From positions 682,001-746,000 of the forward strand of contig JAEBUN010000010.1 of the NCBI GenBank assembly GCA_023014365.1: a DNA stretch of 64,000 nt, written 5' to 3'. A program made the translations under genes and the position numbers. The notes under the pieces were generated by a model. It was given only the letters and a program-made list of their open reading frames with translations. It did no database searches and was not told where the DNA came from. Positions 44,896 through 57,517 of the stretch are shown piece by piece; the first letter of the stretch is position 1, and each line of letters starts with the position of its first letter. The stretch comes from Lepiota brunneoincarnata (lineage: Eukaryota > Basidiomycota > Agaricomycetes > Agaricales > Agaricaceae).

Positions 44896-47513
44896 CTATA
44901 GTTTTGACTTGACGGTCTCCCCATCCTTGTTTCCAAAGTTGGCCACAATGTCCTGGATGGCCTCCTGAGTTGATGAGGGATTAGAAGCGCGGCCGTCATC
45001 TACGAAAATATTATAATCAGTCTCCACGTCGTCATATGGCAGAGTGCGCGTACCGAAGTTGGTGATGACATTCCACTTGGCAAGTACGTCTTCGATAGTA
45101 TAAGGCTTATTGGTAGGGAAGCCATGGCCCCCGGAGCGTTGCCAGCGGGTCTGGGCAGCCCAGCCACCCGAAATTTCAAAGAGAGAACCCGTAGTCTCGT
45201 TGTCTGAAGGCGGAGTGTAAACCAATGGATTGTAATATACAATTTTAATAAGACAATACCTTTACTACTTAGGTAGCCGACAACAGGAGCAACATAGTCA
45301 GGTTTGAAGGCGTCGACCATCTCCTGAGGCCAGACGGTGCTAGTCATGGCTGTCCCGGCGGAGGGAGCAATGGCATTAGCGAGAATGCCATACTTGTTAC
45401 CTTCGATAGCAAGGGTGCGTGTCAAGCCAATGATACCGGCCTTGGCGGTCGAGTACTAGAAGTCGAAGTCGAGGTTAAAAAGAGCTTGGTTGGACCACTA
45501 ACATGCTTACGTTTGCCTGACCAAAATTGCCGTCTATCGGAGTAAGATAACTGTCATGGCTCGAGGAGATAAGGACGTACAAATCCCGACTTGGGATGCA
45601 GTAGTCACGATGCGACCATACTTTTGTTTTTGGAAGATAGGCCAAAGGGCCTTGGCGCACTACGACAGCAGGTTAACATAGTTCGACAAGTTACTTATAT
45701 GTGATTACCTTGTAAGTACCGCTACATACCCCATCAGCACCGGATCTCAACAAAGAGCAGGTATAAATCTCACCGAAGGTGAACAGCAAGGACGAGATCC
45801 CACTCCTGCTCGGACATGGCCTGGAAGGACTTGTCGCGGAGGATGCCAGCGTTGGCAATGAGTACGTGAACAGCACCAAACTTCTCAAGAGCCACTTGCG
45901 CGATCTTGTCACCGTCCTCGACAGAGAAAATGGCAGGAATGGCATTGCCACCGGCTTTGGTGATCTCCTCAACAACAGAGTTAGCTCCCTTCTCGCTGAC
46001 ATCATTGACGACAACATTGGCACCAAGGCGGGCGAACATTAAAGCATAAGCTCGACCAAGACCGGCGCCGGCACCCGTGACAATGACGGTCTGGCCGTCA
46101 TAGCGGACCTCAGGTCCCGGCTGGGCGTTGGGAGGAGTGCTCCGGGCAGCTTTGAGAAGGCCCTACGGGAGGATCAATGGAAAGCTGGAGATACGGGGAG
46201 GAGGCGTGTGCGGACCTGCATATCAACGTCGCTCACTCCATTGGGGCTGAAACATGTGAAAATGCAGTTCTAAATGTAATTTAAGCAGCGCTCACTGAGA
46301 GGAGTTGGAAATGTCGAGGACTTGTGCCCATTTAGCCTTAACCTGGTGAGAGCATAAGAACCACGCTGAATCCGAGAGCGGAGAATGAAGCTTACGGCGG
46401 TAGGGGTAAAGGTTACATCGGTTTTGAAGACGGCGCCATTGCTCCTCTCCCATCGGACCTCGGCAATAAACCCTGCACCGACCTCGAAAATCTTGCCGGT
46501 GGCATCGGGACCATCAGGATGCGAGATAGCAGCGACAAAGGGAGCGACATAGTCGGGCTGGAGAACGGGACCCATGTGAACGGTATGGTTTAATCTACAT
46601 AGGAATCCACTTACACTAAGGTTGGCCAGCATTTCAGGAGGCATGATGGTCTCTGTCATGGCGGAAGCAGCCATCTAAAACTCCATGAGCGCGCGTTTTA
46701 CGTGACGAGAAAACAAGCAAGCATACGGGAGCGATAACCGTAGACTTGATGTTATATTTGACGCCCTCATAAGCAAGAGTTTTGCTGAATCCAACAAGAC
46801 CCATCTTGGCAGCGCTATAGTTAGCCTGGCCAAAATTACCTTCGGAATGAGATGAATACAACATCATCTCACGAACACTCAATTGCGTACCGTAGAGACC
46901 AGCTGCACTAGCAGTGTTAATGACACGGCCAAACTTCTGCTTGCGGAAGATGGGCCAAGCAGCCTTGGTGCAGGAAAAAGCACCCTTCAGATGAACTTCA
47001 GTAACCTGATCCCATTCCTTGTCGGACATATTCTTGAAACTATAGGATGTGCTCAGAGCTGCCCCGAAGATGGAGAACATTCAGGATAAAACGGAACTTA
47101 CCCTTTGTCTCGGAGGATACCAGCATTATTGATCAGGATGGTAATAGTGCCAAAGCTATCAACAGCGGACTTGATAACCGCGGCACCATTCGTCACAGAC
47201 GAAGTGTTGACAACAGCCTTGCCTCCGGCTAGATGCAACCCAGTTCGGAAGGATCATGATGAGTGGATGCCGAGAGGATGGCAACACCCTGATGCTCACC
47301 CTTGGTAATCTCATCAACGACCTTTTGTGCAGCAGCAGCGTTGAAGTCGTTTACGACGACATTAGCACCACGGGAGGCAAACAGGAGGGAGTAACTAATA
47401 TCGGGTAAGCAATATCACGTATAATCCTAGGGATGGGTATATGCTCACGCCTTGCCCAAGCCGCCCCCAGCACCAGTAATGACAACAGTGTGTCCTTTGA
47501 AAGAGAGGGTCAT
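44896..47513 (-). CDS. FOX2: Peroxisomal multifunctional beta-oxidation enzyme, two SDR domains only (FOX2 N-terminal part)
   Basis: Starts [16 protein letters not shown] (ATG at 47511-47513). The first short-chain dehydrogenase domain has the NAD motif [21 protein letters not shown] and the active-site [13 protein letters not shown]. The second has [27 protein letters not shown] in place of NNAG, and [13 protein letters not shown]. About nine introns are spliced cleanly. The protein ends [11 protein letters not shown], a strong PTS1, and stops at 44896. It therefore oxidises (3R)-hydroxyacyl-CoA in peroxisomes but lacks the hydratase-2 domain usual in fungal FOX2, which is encoded by the next gene. 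Length is about 600 residues against about 900 for the fused form. Confidence 0.9.
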
Positions 47514-48303
47514 TTCGTCTGTTAGTTTGCGAGTGGAGAGGTGAAGCCAACCTCTTTAGGGGGTCTGGGTGGACTCGCACGTGAATTCTTACCGGCACCT
47601 TACGTAACAAACAGCTTAGGACTTGATAACCGGGGGCATGTTGGGACCGAAATCACGCAGAACAAATGTCTCAAGTACTCGTCTCCTCTTGTCGTGTATG
47701 TCGCTATAAGCGAATAAATTAAACACTACGTCCTGCGCATGATATATACAGGTGAATGTAACAACCGGAATATATACCATGCACCGCATGAGATTCGGAC
47801 GCGAACAGATGTTCAGAGATGCATTCGAGTGCAAATTTTTTTGGAACAAACCGAATCAAAAGAAAGACCAAAAATAAATGAAGAAAAATAAGGAGACATA
47901 AATGAGTATGTTTACAGGGCGAGAAAAAGAGAGGAGAGACAGAGGCATGGAAAAAAGGTATAAGTAAATTCAAAAGAGTGAATCATAGTTGGTCATGGAG
48001 AACATATCGCGGGGATGAATGGTGCGAGACATCGAAATCTTCCTGTCAAGGAAAGTGGTTGGACGATTGTCGTTAGGGAAGGATAGGGCCGTGATAGTGC
48101 AAGGGGGGGAGCGATAGGGCATGGTAAGCGATAGCAAAAAAAAAAAAAAACAGCGATGATGACATAGACAAGAGACATGCAGATGTTCGATCATTAGATG
48201 AGAATGCGGTCAATGGATCAAAGGAACAGTGGTACAATTGAGGTCGGGGAGTGAGAGGTATAGCAAGAATGAGGATATCCCGGATGATGGAAGGAAGGAG
48301 AGC
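47514..48303. other. Intergenic
   Basis: 5' flank of FOX2 and 3' flank of cyclin B, tandem on the minus strand. A15-type run at about 48136. No gene. Confidence 0.5.
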
Positions 48304-50096
48304 TCAATCCAGTATCATCATTGTTTCAGCAGGCGCCAGGTCATTGACATGGAGTTTTGCCCACTCGATGGCAAAGACCGAGGCCTTGAGGAATTTCTTG
48401 TTTGCATATTTCTTGCATACATACTGACGCGAAAAGCCACTCTCAGCCAGTTTTTCCACGAGCAACTGATGCCCAGGCAGCAGTTGTTCCTCGGTGTAAC
48501 CGGAGTAAAAGACGAAGGCCTCATTCTGACCAAAAGATGTCAGTCATGTGATGCTCCACGATAACGCGTCGAACACGTGTTTTATGCGTGGCTTGTTACA
48601 TACCCAATCACCACCCAGCATCCTCCTAGCACAGTACATCCCGACCGCAGCGATGATGCTTGGTTTCACTCTCAGGAAACGGAAATCGAGAAGAGTAACC
48701 TCTGTCAAGAATTTGCTCAGCGTCCGTGTTTGAATATCGTAATCATCGGCCTTGCTGATCTTGCGCATCCAGCTGTAGGGCGAACAATAATGTGATACTT
48801 GGAACTCGAGAGTCTGAAGAACGATGCGCTCGCCCTTCAAGATCTCTTCCTTGGTATACCCGTTCTCGGTCATGAAGACGAACTCCTCCACCGACGGGGC
48901 AAGGATCTCCTCATATTTGGCAGCGATGAACATTGCTGTCACCCCAACTAATTGGAGTTTGCCAAGGGAAACGACCCGTCTTGTCAAAAAGCGGTCGACG
49001 ACATTGATAGCAATCCACAATGTCTCAGGAAGCATGTGGTAGCGGAAGTGGACTTGGAGAAGCCAATCGACGAGAGTTTGGCGCATTTCCCAAGTGATTT
49101 CGGTTTGGTTCGCCATATAGTCAGGCTGAGGCATGGCTTCCTCCTACATCAGAAGGTGAGTCTCATCCTAATTCTATCAGTCAAACGCGAACCTCGAGAT
49201 CACACATATAATCGAAAATGTCTTCTGCATATTCAGACACCATTGTTGTGTCGAACATGTCGATTTCGTCGTGAAATGATTCTCGAATCGCTTGGATCTC
49301 CTTTGCGTATTTGAGAGCTCGTTCAGTACCGATTTCTGGCCATATCCGAGGGGGTTTTGTTTCTTGGGTGGGCGCCTCTTCGTCCTCGTCTTCTTCGTCT
49401 CGCTCAACCCCGATCATATTCTCTACTTCTTGCTCATTGGCGACTTCTGCTTCGTCTTCGAGATCACTTTGAGGATCGTCTTCGATATCCATCTCACTTT
49501 GGGGATGATCCTTGATGGCGTTGACTTCATCCTGGTCAGGGACGAGTGTATGTTGAGACGTGGACGTGACGACTCGTGAAGCGCGACGAGTTGTAGCGTA
49601 ACTGGATCGCGCACGGCTCATGGTAACCCGAGCGTTGACGGCATTTGCAACAGGTGGGGCTGCAGAGGCCCTTCCTGGTCCCAAGGGAACTCGTTGTGCA
49701 CAAGAGGTGGAGTCAGAGCGACCAGCGCTTGAGGCCAACTTCTTTCTCCTTTCCGGCGGCAGGTTTCAGCCCTGCATCCTGAGGCGAACGTCGCGTTAGG
49801 AAGGCAAGAAGAGACCGAAGACAGTACGCTAACCTTGCGATTGACAGCGGCCATGGTGACTTCCCCCAATGCCTGGCGGACAATACCAGTCTTGACTACA
49901 TTTTCCTTGGTAGAGAAACGAATAGGTCCTGTCTGAGAGGTCTGGCGAAGATGTTTGCTCATTGCATTCTCATCGGCCTTGGCGCGCTGAGCGAGGGTGC
50001 GCCGTTGCGGTATCTACGATGGAGTACAGAAATAAGAGTTGTGTATTTACGCGATGGAAAAGGAGAGGAACATACACGGACGTGATTGGTGGCCAT
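48304..50096 (-). CDS. G2/mitotic B-type cyclin
   Basis: Starts MATNHVR/IPQRRTLAQRAKA after a first intron at 50074. It carries two destruction-box-like motifs (RRTL at 11-14, RQALGEVTM at 53-61) and a KEN box (43-45), all targets of the anaphase-promoting complex. A Glu/Asp-rich segment is followed by the cyclin N fold (TWEMRQTLVDWLLQVHFRYH, LWIAINVVDRFLTRRVVSL, LQLVGVTAMFIAAKYEEI) and the C-terminal fold (LSKFLTEVTLLDFRFLRVKP). The last exon follows the intron after GGDW and ends HVNDLAPAETMMILD. B cyclins activate CDK1 for mitosis (cdc13/CLB type). No break seen. Confidence 0.92.
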
Positions 50097-51111
50097 CGTG
50101 AGGTTAAAAGGTATTTTACTGGTTGAAGCGTGTGACGACAAGTCGGATTTAAAGGTTGGTGAAAAAGCTTGAAACTTGAGGCGTGGAATTTGAAGGGCTG
50201 TTTAGGAATTGATGTTGGGGAGCTGCCGGTGTGGAGAAGAGGAAAGGGGGAAAGAGAGAAAAAGTAGAACGAAGTCCACCGGTCAGCCTCAGAAGAAACC
50301 AAGCAACTTTGAACAAGGCTCAGTGAGATTCCTTCGAACAACGATCACGTGGGATGAAATACTCGGACAAACAACACGATCGAGCGCGACGACGCGTTCT
50401 GCGTGACAGGCGGGCCCCGTTATTGTCACTTTCTTACGTATCTATCTTCCTCCTGTCAATCCAAGCGCTTGCGCCACAGCTAACCAAGTACTGGATCTTT
50501 GCTTTTGAATACATTTACCGCAAACAATAACGACACGAACGTGGGGCACGGGCAGAGTGAAAGCGCTCGCTTCAACACTCTTCAACACACTTCAACACAC
50601 CATCACGATAATCGTGATGTCCATAAATCCATCACAGCCACCGACAGACACCTACCCCTCTTTGACGTCAGGATTGACACCTAGATTCCCCAGGCTGTCA
50701 CTCGTCTGCTAAGTATGTATCGCCGTTGCCATTGGCAATGTAATCATGGTCCCTCAGTCCACAAGATATGTGTATATGTACATAGCCTGAAACCAAGAGG
50801 GTAATGCTGCCGAATTGCGAGTGCTGTGCAAGTATTCCAGAATTCTTCTGAACGAATGTGGAGATATAGCGTCGACAAGGTCCGATACACGGCAAGGAAT
50901 GGAAGCTTGGAATGATACACGCGCGGCTATCGTGCTACAACCGCTGCTTATGTAATATCCTGAATCTTCAACCCACGCGAGATTTGTGAACCACCCATCC
51001 GTCTTCCAGCAGCCGCCGAAAGACGGAGAGACCGACAAATGCAATATCTGTCTGAGGTTCTCGGCCTCTGAACACTCCTTGCGAAACATGTTCTCATACA
51101 CGCATACTTAG
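50097..51111. other. Divergent intergenic region
   Basis: Promoter side of cyclin B and, further on, the 5' side of the XLF-like gene. A minus-strand open frame at 50754-51101 has no recognisable family and is not called. CTTCAACACACTTCAACACA is a short tandem repeat at about 50572. Confidence 0.4.
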
Positions 51112-52758
51112 ACTTCCTCACAAGCGCTACTCGGAAAAGAATGGCTCGTCAAAACTGATTCCGCAAACGCAACCCCGTTTCTATTCGTTAGTACTCTCTG
51201 ACACACAAAGCATCACGCTCTAGTCCCACGTTTCAGCCTTTTAAATGCTTGCGATAGAAAATTGTCTCATCCATAATTGACCTTACCTGTTGTGTGTTGT
51301 TCACAGTTACAAAGTCGGTCTGGGCTGAAGGTGATGATCATTTTGATGAGTTCTTGTTCTCGCAGATGTGACTGATGTCGTCCCGGGCCCACAGAATTGA
51401 CAAGTCAACAACTTGCAAGGAGGTGGAGAGAATGCAATTCCCACGCGCCCCCGCCATTTTCGAGCGTTGAAGATGAAGACGAATGGAGAACTTCGATCCT
51501 AGAACTATTAGCTAAAGCTCATACACTAGGCGGCATCGATAACCTCTCCTTCGAGGTTGTAGACAGTAACTATTCTGTCAGTTGCAAACGTTCGTTTGGC
51601 TCCACTTGAGATCGAAAAGCTAATCATCTGTGCTTGCAGGACATGGCATTTGTACTGGAATGTGACTCTTTCAGGTGGAAGTGGGAGACATGTTCCTTGG
51701 GGCATAAAATCTCTGCAGATATCATCTCGAAACATCTCCTTCTTCCACTTATTGGCACGAATCATATGCTTTTCTCGCTGGCTGAACCTGTTCAAGATAT
51801 GACAGACACAGATATCGAAAAGGTGCGTGTTGCGCCACCCCCAATTTGGAATCTCATGAGGATTCACCTTCGTGTCCATTAGGCTGTTGATAAGGTTGGT
51901 CGGATAGCAAGACGGGCAGTGGACACGCACGTCAAAAACGTATTGTCCAAGCCACGAGTATCGACGATACTGCGAAGGGTAACGGCTATATTCAACTCCC
52001 TCCATGACCTTCGTGAGCACAAGTTATGATGATATCACAAGTTCCTTGACTTACAATCTTTGTCAATGTCCAGCGAGCATCACATCGACAGTAGAAGCAC
52101 CAGATCTGCAGGTTCCGCCGACTGGCACCAAAGCACTCAGTGGTACGCCAAGAAAAAGAGCCACGCCCAGTTACTTCGATGTCGTGAGTTCTTGTGTCCG
52201 ATGCATCTAATGCGAGGAGATATAGACTATTATTCGATGTCCCAGGAAATGAAAGAGGCAGGATCCAGATGGGTGTCTCCAGCCAGAATTTCACCCCCAC
52301 AACAACCATCGAAACCCTCTGCACGGGCGAGCTCAGCCACGGACACAGAATCTTCAGTAGAGGACAAATCGGAAAACGCTCATTCTGCGACAGGCCACTC
52401 CCGAAGATCCTCAACCGGACGAAAACTCACTCCAGGGAGACCAACACTGCAGGTACCCTCACAGAAACGTAGTGCTTCTCCAACACGATCTTCAACTGCA
52501 GGGTCTTCCCAGGCTCAGTCCGGTCTTAAGACACCAGAACCTGCAGCAGCTGATAATACTTCGGATGACGATTCTTCACCCGCAAAACCGCCTCCGAAGA
52601 AGGCTAAACCATCCCGGGCAAATTCTAGTGACAGCGATAGTGAATCGGAGAGAAGAGCTCGTGTTACCCAGTTGAAAGGCGGGGCCACAGCGGAGACGAG
52701 TGGTGCTGCGAAGAGAGGTGTCAGGCAACCGATCAAGAGAGGAGGAAAACGATTTTAA
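51112..52758 (+). CDS. XLF/Nej1-like non-homologous end-joining factor
   Basis: An early exon reads ALLGKEWLVKTDSANATPFL, then VTKSVWAE, then LTSQQLARRWRECN. The next exons give the XLF head-domain end (FRWKWETCSLGHKISADIIS and KHLLLPLIGTNHML), which aligns with the SLVSQHLIRPLMG region of animal XLF. A coiled-coil-like helix follows (VDKVGRIARRAVDTHVKNVL). The rest is a disordered Ser/Pro tail ending in a basic KRGGKRF motif like the Ku-binding motifs at XLF C-termini. XLF/Nej1 supports ligase IV-XRCC4 in joining DNA double-strand breaks in the nucleus. The start codon is not found: the first exon is open from an acceptor at 51111, and the frame before LTSQQL is off by one base. Confidence 0.68.
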
Positions 52759-54150
52759 TAGTTTTCTTTTCCCTCAGGTGCTCTGCGGAGGTCGTCCGGA
52801 TCATGGATTGCACATAGTAGTAGTAATACATTGGGGTACATCTGAGTACACACCCCCTCTTGTTTCTTTCGACTTTGTCACCGGCCCCGGCCGGTGGTGC
52901 ACTTGGGGCACAGTTTATGGAACATGTTTCGCACCTTGCCCTCGCCCTCGAGGTCGTCGTATGGGAGCGACTTGTGATGGAAATAAGCTTCTGTCAGTAG
53001 GTCTTCTCAGAGAAAGAGTTGCTCACTGGGGCACAATCACACTGGGTTTCTTTGCCCTTGTGGGCGTGCTTGGAACTTGTCCGACAATTCGGTTCTTTGC
53101 AGTCAACCAATTCCCCTGTTTCGTATTCAAACACCCAGTGCTAGAGGACAAAAACATGGGGTGAGCCACCCTTCTTGTTAAAATATTTAAACCGACATTG
53201 CAGGGTCTGTAGTAATCTCCAACACTGGATAAAGTCAGCCAGGAATTGAACCAAACTCAAAGTTTCTCACCACTCTCTTTTACACATGGTCGTTCTGTTG
53301 GCTTCGGGGGCAGGGGCACTGGGGAATGAGCGAACGAATTCCTTGAGGCGCTAGAATCCACGAGACTCAGACGCCTTTTAAAGGCAAATCCAGGCCGAAG
53401 CCATGATGTCAACGAATCAACATGCGAATATTCACGGTCGAGTGATATCGGGCCACTGCAATGACACCCACGTAGACCTGTATATCATTCGGCATTAATA
53501 TGCTGTACCATTAAATCCCCCACCGCCTGCAATCGCGCGTATCAATCGCACTTGGCATACATGTGTTGCGTAAAGGGAAGTGGTTACAATAAGATGCGTC
53601 ATGGCCTGTCCACGAGATGCGAAGACCAAGGGGTGGCTGTGACCACAATGAGTGGCCGGTGGCTCACACCAATGTATTGCTTGTGATCACCTCGTTTCTA
53701 TTAGCGTCGTATAGGAGCCGATATGACGAAAGTGCCACATGACCTTCAAGGTCAACAACGGAGGGTATGATCCAACTGTTATGAAGCGGCCGCGTGCAAT
53801 GGCCAGATGATCACAAACGAGCAATTCCCAGTCCTGAGTCGCATACGCCTCTGGTTTAGGGGGATCATACAGAGTACAAAAAAAGAAGGGCAAAAAAAAA
53901 TTGGAAAAAAAGGGGATCCAATCAAAAACTGTCACATTGTGTGTGACCTTGCTCACCCTAGTTTCGAATTTTACCTTGAGCGGCAACACATTAGGCTATG
54001 GCGCACCCAGCGGGGGATACCGACCACATCCTCGAGGTCAGTCCCCGGGAACATACAATGGTTTCAACAAAACTAACCTGGTTGCAAATTATCTGATTTA
54101 AGGCTGCCTTTGACAAAGCCTTCTCCCCGCCTCCTTCCCGTCGTCAGTCA
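52759..54150. other. Intergenic
   Basis: No gene recognised. An A-rich block with several A runs lies at 53875-53912. Confidence 0.5.
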
Positions 54151-55059
54151 ATGCAGCCACCACCACCCAAAGCCCCCACAGAGGCCACATCTGCATCCGT
54201 ACCTGATCCCACACCCGCCCCCGAGGAAACACAGGCAGCCCCATCCACCGAATCTTCTTCCCTTTCAGCCGAAGACCCCTGGAAGCTCGAGTACGAAGAA
54301 CAGGTCAAAGCCTGGCGAGCACAATCTGCCGAGGCCCGTGAAAAGGCCGAGAAAGTCCGGGAACAATGGGAAGCAAGGCGAGCTGCTGAACACGAAGAGC
54401 TTACAGGCACTTCCCGCGAACCTGAGGTTATACCCGGACCGGGGCATGCATCGGTGTCCCAGGTCAAGCTTCAGGATGAAGGAGGTGAAAAAGAGGTAAA
54501 AGCAGAGGAGAAGACGAGAGATACTATCGTCGAGGGACCGCCAAGTCCTGTTGGTCTCGTTTCTGGTGGCGGCCAAAGACGCGTACGTTCACTTGGCGTT
54601 CTGCAGGTTTTCGGGGGCTCACCAGATATATATAACAACTACTTACTCTCGCAGGCTGACGGCTCCGCAAGCTCAACCTTGGCTCGAATGGGGTCCCAGC
54701 CCGACACAATCGACGGTTCGCAAAGATGGGAAGAAATCAACTCGCTCACCTCTTCCTATCCCTCCATTTCTTTCCCAGAACAGGCAGCCCCCTCTCACCC
54801 TCACCCACCTCCCCAAGCCCCTCCTCAGTCTGTTACTCTGTCCGTGTTTGACTCGTCCCTTTCAACTCGCACACGGCTGAAGGCTCTCGCATCATCACTT
54901 GCAATCAACCTCGTCCTTCCCTTCGTCAACGGCGTCATGCTGGGCTTCGGTGAAATCTTTGCAAAGAATTTCATCCTGGGTTGGCTAGGGTGGGGTTCCA
55001 CTGCAACCACCGTTGGCATTACACAGCGCCAGCGATTCAACCAACCAGCTTTTAGATAG
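54151..55059 (+). CDS. MIM1: Mitochondrial outer-membrane import factor MIM1 (TOM13 family)
   Basis: Two exons (54151-54579 and about 54656-55059). The intron GTACGT...CTCGCAG joins GQRR to ADGSASS. The N-terminal cytosolic part has a charged helix (EYEEQVKAWRAQSAEAREKA). The family signature is near the C-terminus, LAINLVLPFVNGVMLGFGEI followed by FAKNFILGWLGWG, the single transmembrane helix with GxxxG-like spacing. MIM1 inserts alpha-helical proteins into the mitochondrial outer membrane and helps assemble the TOM complex. The N-terminal extension is longer than in yeast, as is usual in basidiomycetes. Confidence 0.85.
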   Translation: MQPPPPKAPTEATSASVPDPTPAPEETQAAPSTESSSLSAEDPWKLEYEEQVKAWRAQSAEAREKAEKVREQWEARRAAEHEELTGTSREPEVIPGPGHASVSQVKLQDEGGEKEVKAEEKTRDTIVEGPPSPVGLVSGGGQRRVRSLGVLQVFGGSPDIYNNYLLSQADGSASSTLARMGSQPDTIDGSQRWEEINSLTSSYPSISFPEQAAPSHPHPPPQAPPQSVTLSVFDSSLSTRTRLKALASSLAINLVLPFVNGVMLGFGEIFAKNFILGWLGWGSTATTVGITQRQRFNQPAFR

Positions 55060-55169
55060 TTCTCTGGGCTACAGATTAATATACTAAATGGGTGTAACAA
55101 GCGGAGCTACGATAAGGTACACGATTACTACTCTTATTGGGTGGGTAGTTTGGTGGATGCAGATGTATA

Positions 55170-57517
55170 CTATAGTCTGGCATCTTTGGGCATGTTGCGG
55201 ATAGCCTGGCGCACACCGAGATCACCCAAAACGTCCTCGGCACCTCCCAGGATGCTGTCGGAAGTGACATCAGTAAAGATTCTCATTCTAGAAGTGGGGG
55301 TACTCACGCATCGAAAGGGACAGTGCGGTGGTACTAGGAAAAAATTGTCAAGCATTTATGTACCAACACGCGTGTTCTGTCAACTTACGTGCTCAATATG
55401 CTCACCCATACCGGTCCTGGTAATACCACGACCACCGAAGATTTGAACAGCATCAGTCGCAGTGAGCTGAGCAGTTCGCGTCGCATGCATCTTGAGGAGA
55501 CCAATGGGACTATCATAACCACCAGCTCAACTTGTGGGCTCGCAAAATGAAATAATAACGCACCCGGCAAGCTTTGACGCCTGTTGCCTGTAGTTCTGGA
55601 ATACGGGATTAATGGTAAAAAAAAAAAGAGGAAGGGGGAATAGAGCAAAAGCACCATCTTATTCATCTGGTAAGTGATATTTTCGAGCCAGTTCTGAACA
55701 CTTTCTACTCGGGAGATCATCGCAGCGAGTTTGCTCCGGATGACCGCCTGCGAGTGAAGGGGCTTGCCGAAGGCTTTGCGTTGGCTGGTCCACTTGAGGC
55801 ACTCCTCAACGATGAGGCGCTGAGAGCGCACGGAAGAGCAGATCATGACCCAGCGCTCGTGATTGAAGTTGGAAAGCATAACAAAGATTCCTCCACCCTC
55901 AGGACCGAGGGTGTTCTCAACGGGCACCTTGACATTGTCAAAGGTGACGAAGGCCGTTCCGGCAGTGGGAGACTAAACTATAGTTTGAACAAAAGAGCGG
56001 AGTGCGATGACAGAGTAGCACGCACGTAGGAAGTCTTGATAAGCCTTGGTCTCTACACCGTCTCCACGCTCGACGAGAATGACAGTGAAACCATTATCAG
56101 TCTTGCAGCCAACAGTAAAGCTAAAATGATGTGAGTCGCCGTGATACCTCCGATCAAGCCTATTGCACGTACTAGTGGGCAAACCTGGTATCGAAAGAGT
56201 AAGTCGTCAACAAAATGTATATTGTCAACGACTGCATTGTCGCTTACGTTCCATTAGTGATCCACTTCTTGCTTTTCGGACGTCAGTGAACCGCTGAGAG
56301 CGGACCGACAACAGAAGGTTACTCACGTTCCGTTGATAATCCAGTGTTTGCCGTCTTCAGTCTTGGTGGCAGTGGTTTTGAGACCGGCAACATCACTTCC
56401 AGCGAAAGCCTCAGAGATAGCAAGGCATATAAGCTTCTGTCCAGAGAGAACATCAGGAATCACCCTCTTCTTAATTCTCGTCACTGCCAAAATTGAGGAC
56501 GGGAGGGAGACCAATGACAGAGCCCGACATCAAACCTGGAGATAAGGTGTTCAAATGTCCACTAAAGTGGCAAGATAGGATAACTCACCATCACCGTAAC
56601 CGCGCTTGCCGATGCGGGACAGTTCCTGGGTGACAATCATCTCGTGGAAGTAATCAAACTCCTCAGGCTTGACAATGCCACCCATAAGGTCTAAACCCCG
56701 GAGGTGCTTCCCAGGGCCCATGCGCATTGCATGAAGATTGAGCTTGGCCATGGCCTCAAATGACGCTCTTGGTGGGGGGCTTGCCATCCTCTTCCCTGGC
56801 CTACTTCAACATAAGTGAGAGGATCCATAAACGCAACGCAGAGACATACAGCGGCATCCGGAGCAACGACTTCATCGAAGAATCCTCGAACAGCCCTCTG
56901 GAACTTGCGGTGACTCTGTTGCACCGAGTGTTAGCGCCTTCAGCAATTGTCGATTAGCAAGACATCAGGGAAACGGCGAGCCTACCTCATTGAAGTAGGG
57001 GCTGTAGTAACCGTCAGTCAGCCAGGTAGGCTCAGCATAAGGCACCCTGCTGAGTTCGCCAGCAACTCGACTATGGAGGGTCGGCTTCCCGCCCTCGATA
57101 ACACCAATCTGCAACCGTGCATATTGGGGCTTCGCGATGACCTCATGCCTGTGAAGTCCATAGAAGACCTCCGTGGCATCTTGGCCAGCTACAAATGGCA
57201 TTCGTGTCAATATTGAGTCTAAAAACGATGATCCACGATCGATGACCCACCAACTTCGTCGTCGAGAAGGACGGAAGCACCTCCAGGATGTAAGTTCTTG
57301 AACCTGCTGATATCGTAGACCTTGGAATCGATAATGATCCACTGTAATTTGGATTAGCGACCATTGTTCGTAGGTGGGGGAGGCCCTAAGCTCACCAGGT
57401 CTCCGTCTTTGTTGTGCTAAGGGATTCAATTGGATGATTGTTCCTCGCTGCCGTTAACAGTGGGCGCACCTTAGCGACTTCTTCCCTAGTCAGCGTCTTC
57501 AGTTCCTTGGTGGCCAT
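55170..57517 (-). CDS. Cytochrome b5-fused acyl-CoA dehydrogenase (paralog 1)
   Basis: Starts MATKELKTLTREEVAK. A 21-base microexon (HNKDGDL) is followed by the cytochrome b5 domain with heme ligands in NLHPGGAS and GLHRHEV. The dehydrogenase part has MRMGPGKHLRGLDLMGGIVK, CLAISEAFAGSDVAGLKTTA, KKWITNGT, TAGTAFVTFDNVKVPVENT, FNHERWVMI, CLKWTSQRKAFGKPLHSQAV and QIFGGRGITRTGMGEHIEH. FAD and acyl-CoA sites are thus present. It oxidises acyl-CoA to enoyl-CoA; the end DARL resembles a weak PTS1. One extra base at 56475-56476 shifts frame in an otherwise conserved NFGSDEIKKRV segment. A close paralog on the plus strand begins at 62796. Confidence 0.87.

Noticed and set aside
50754..51101. Minus-strand open frame of 115 codons upstream of the XLF-like gene
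   Set aside because: No family recognised, no clear partner exons, and its composition is unremarkable; it may be chance.
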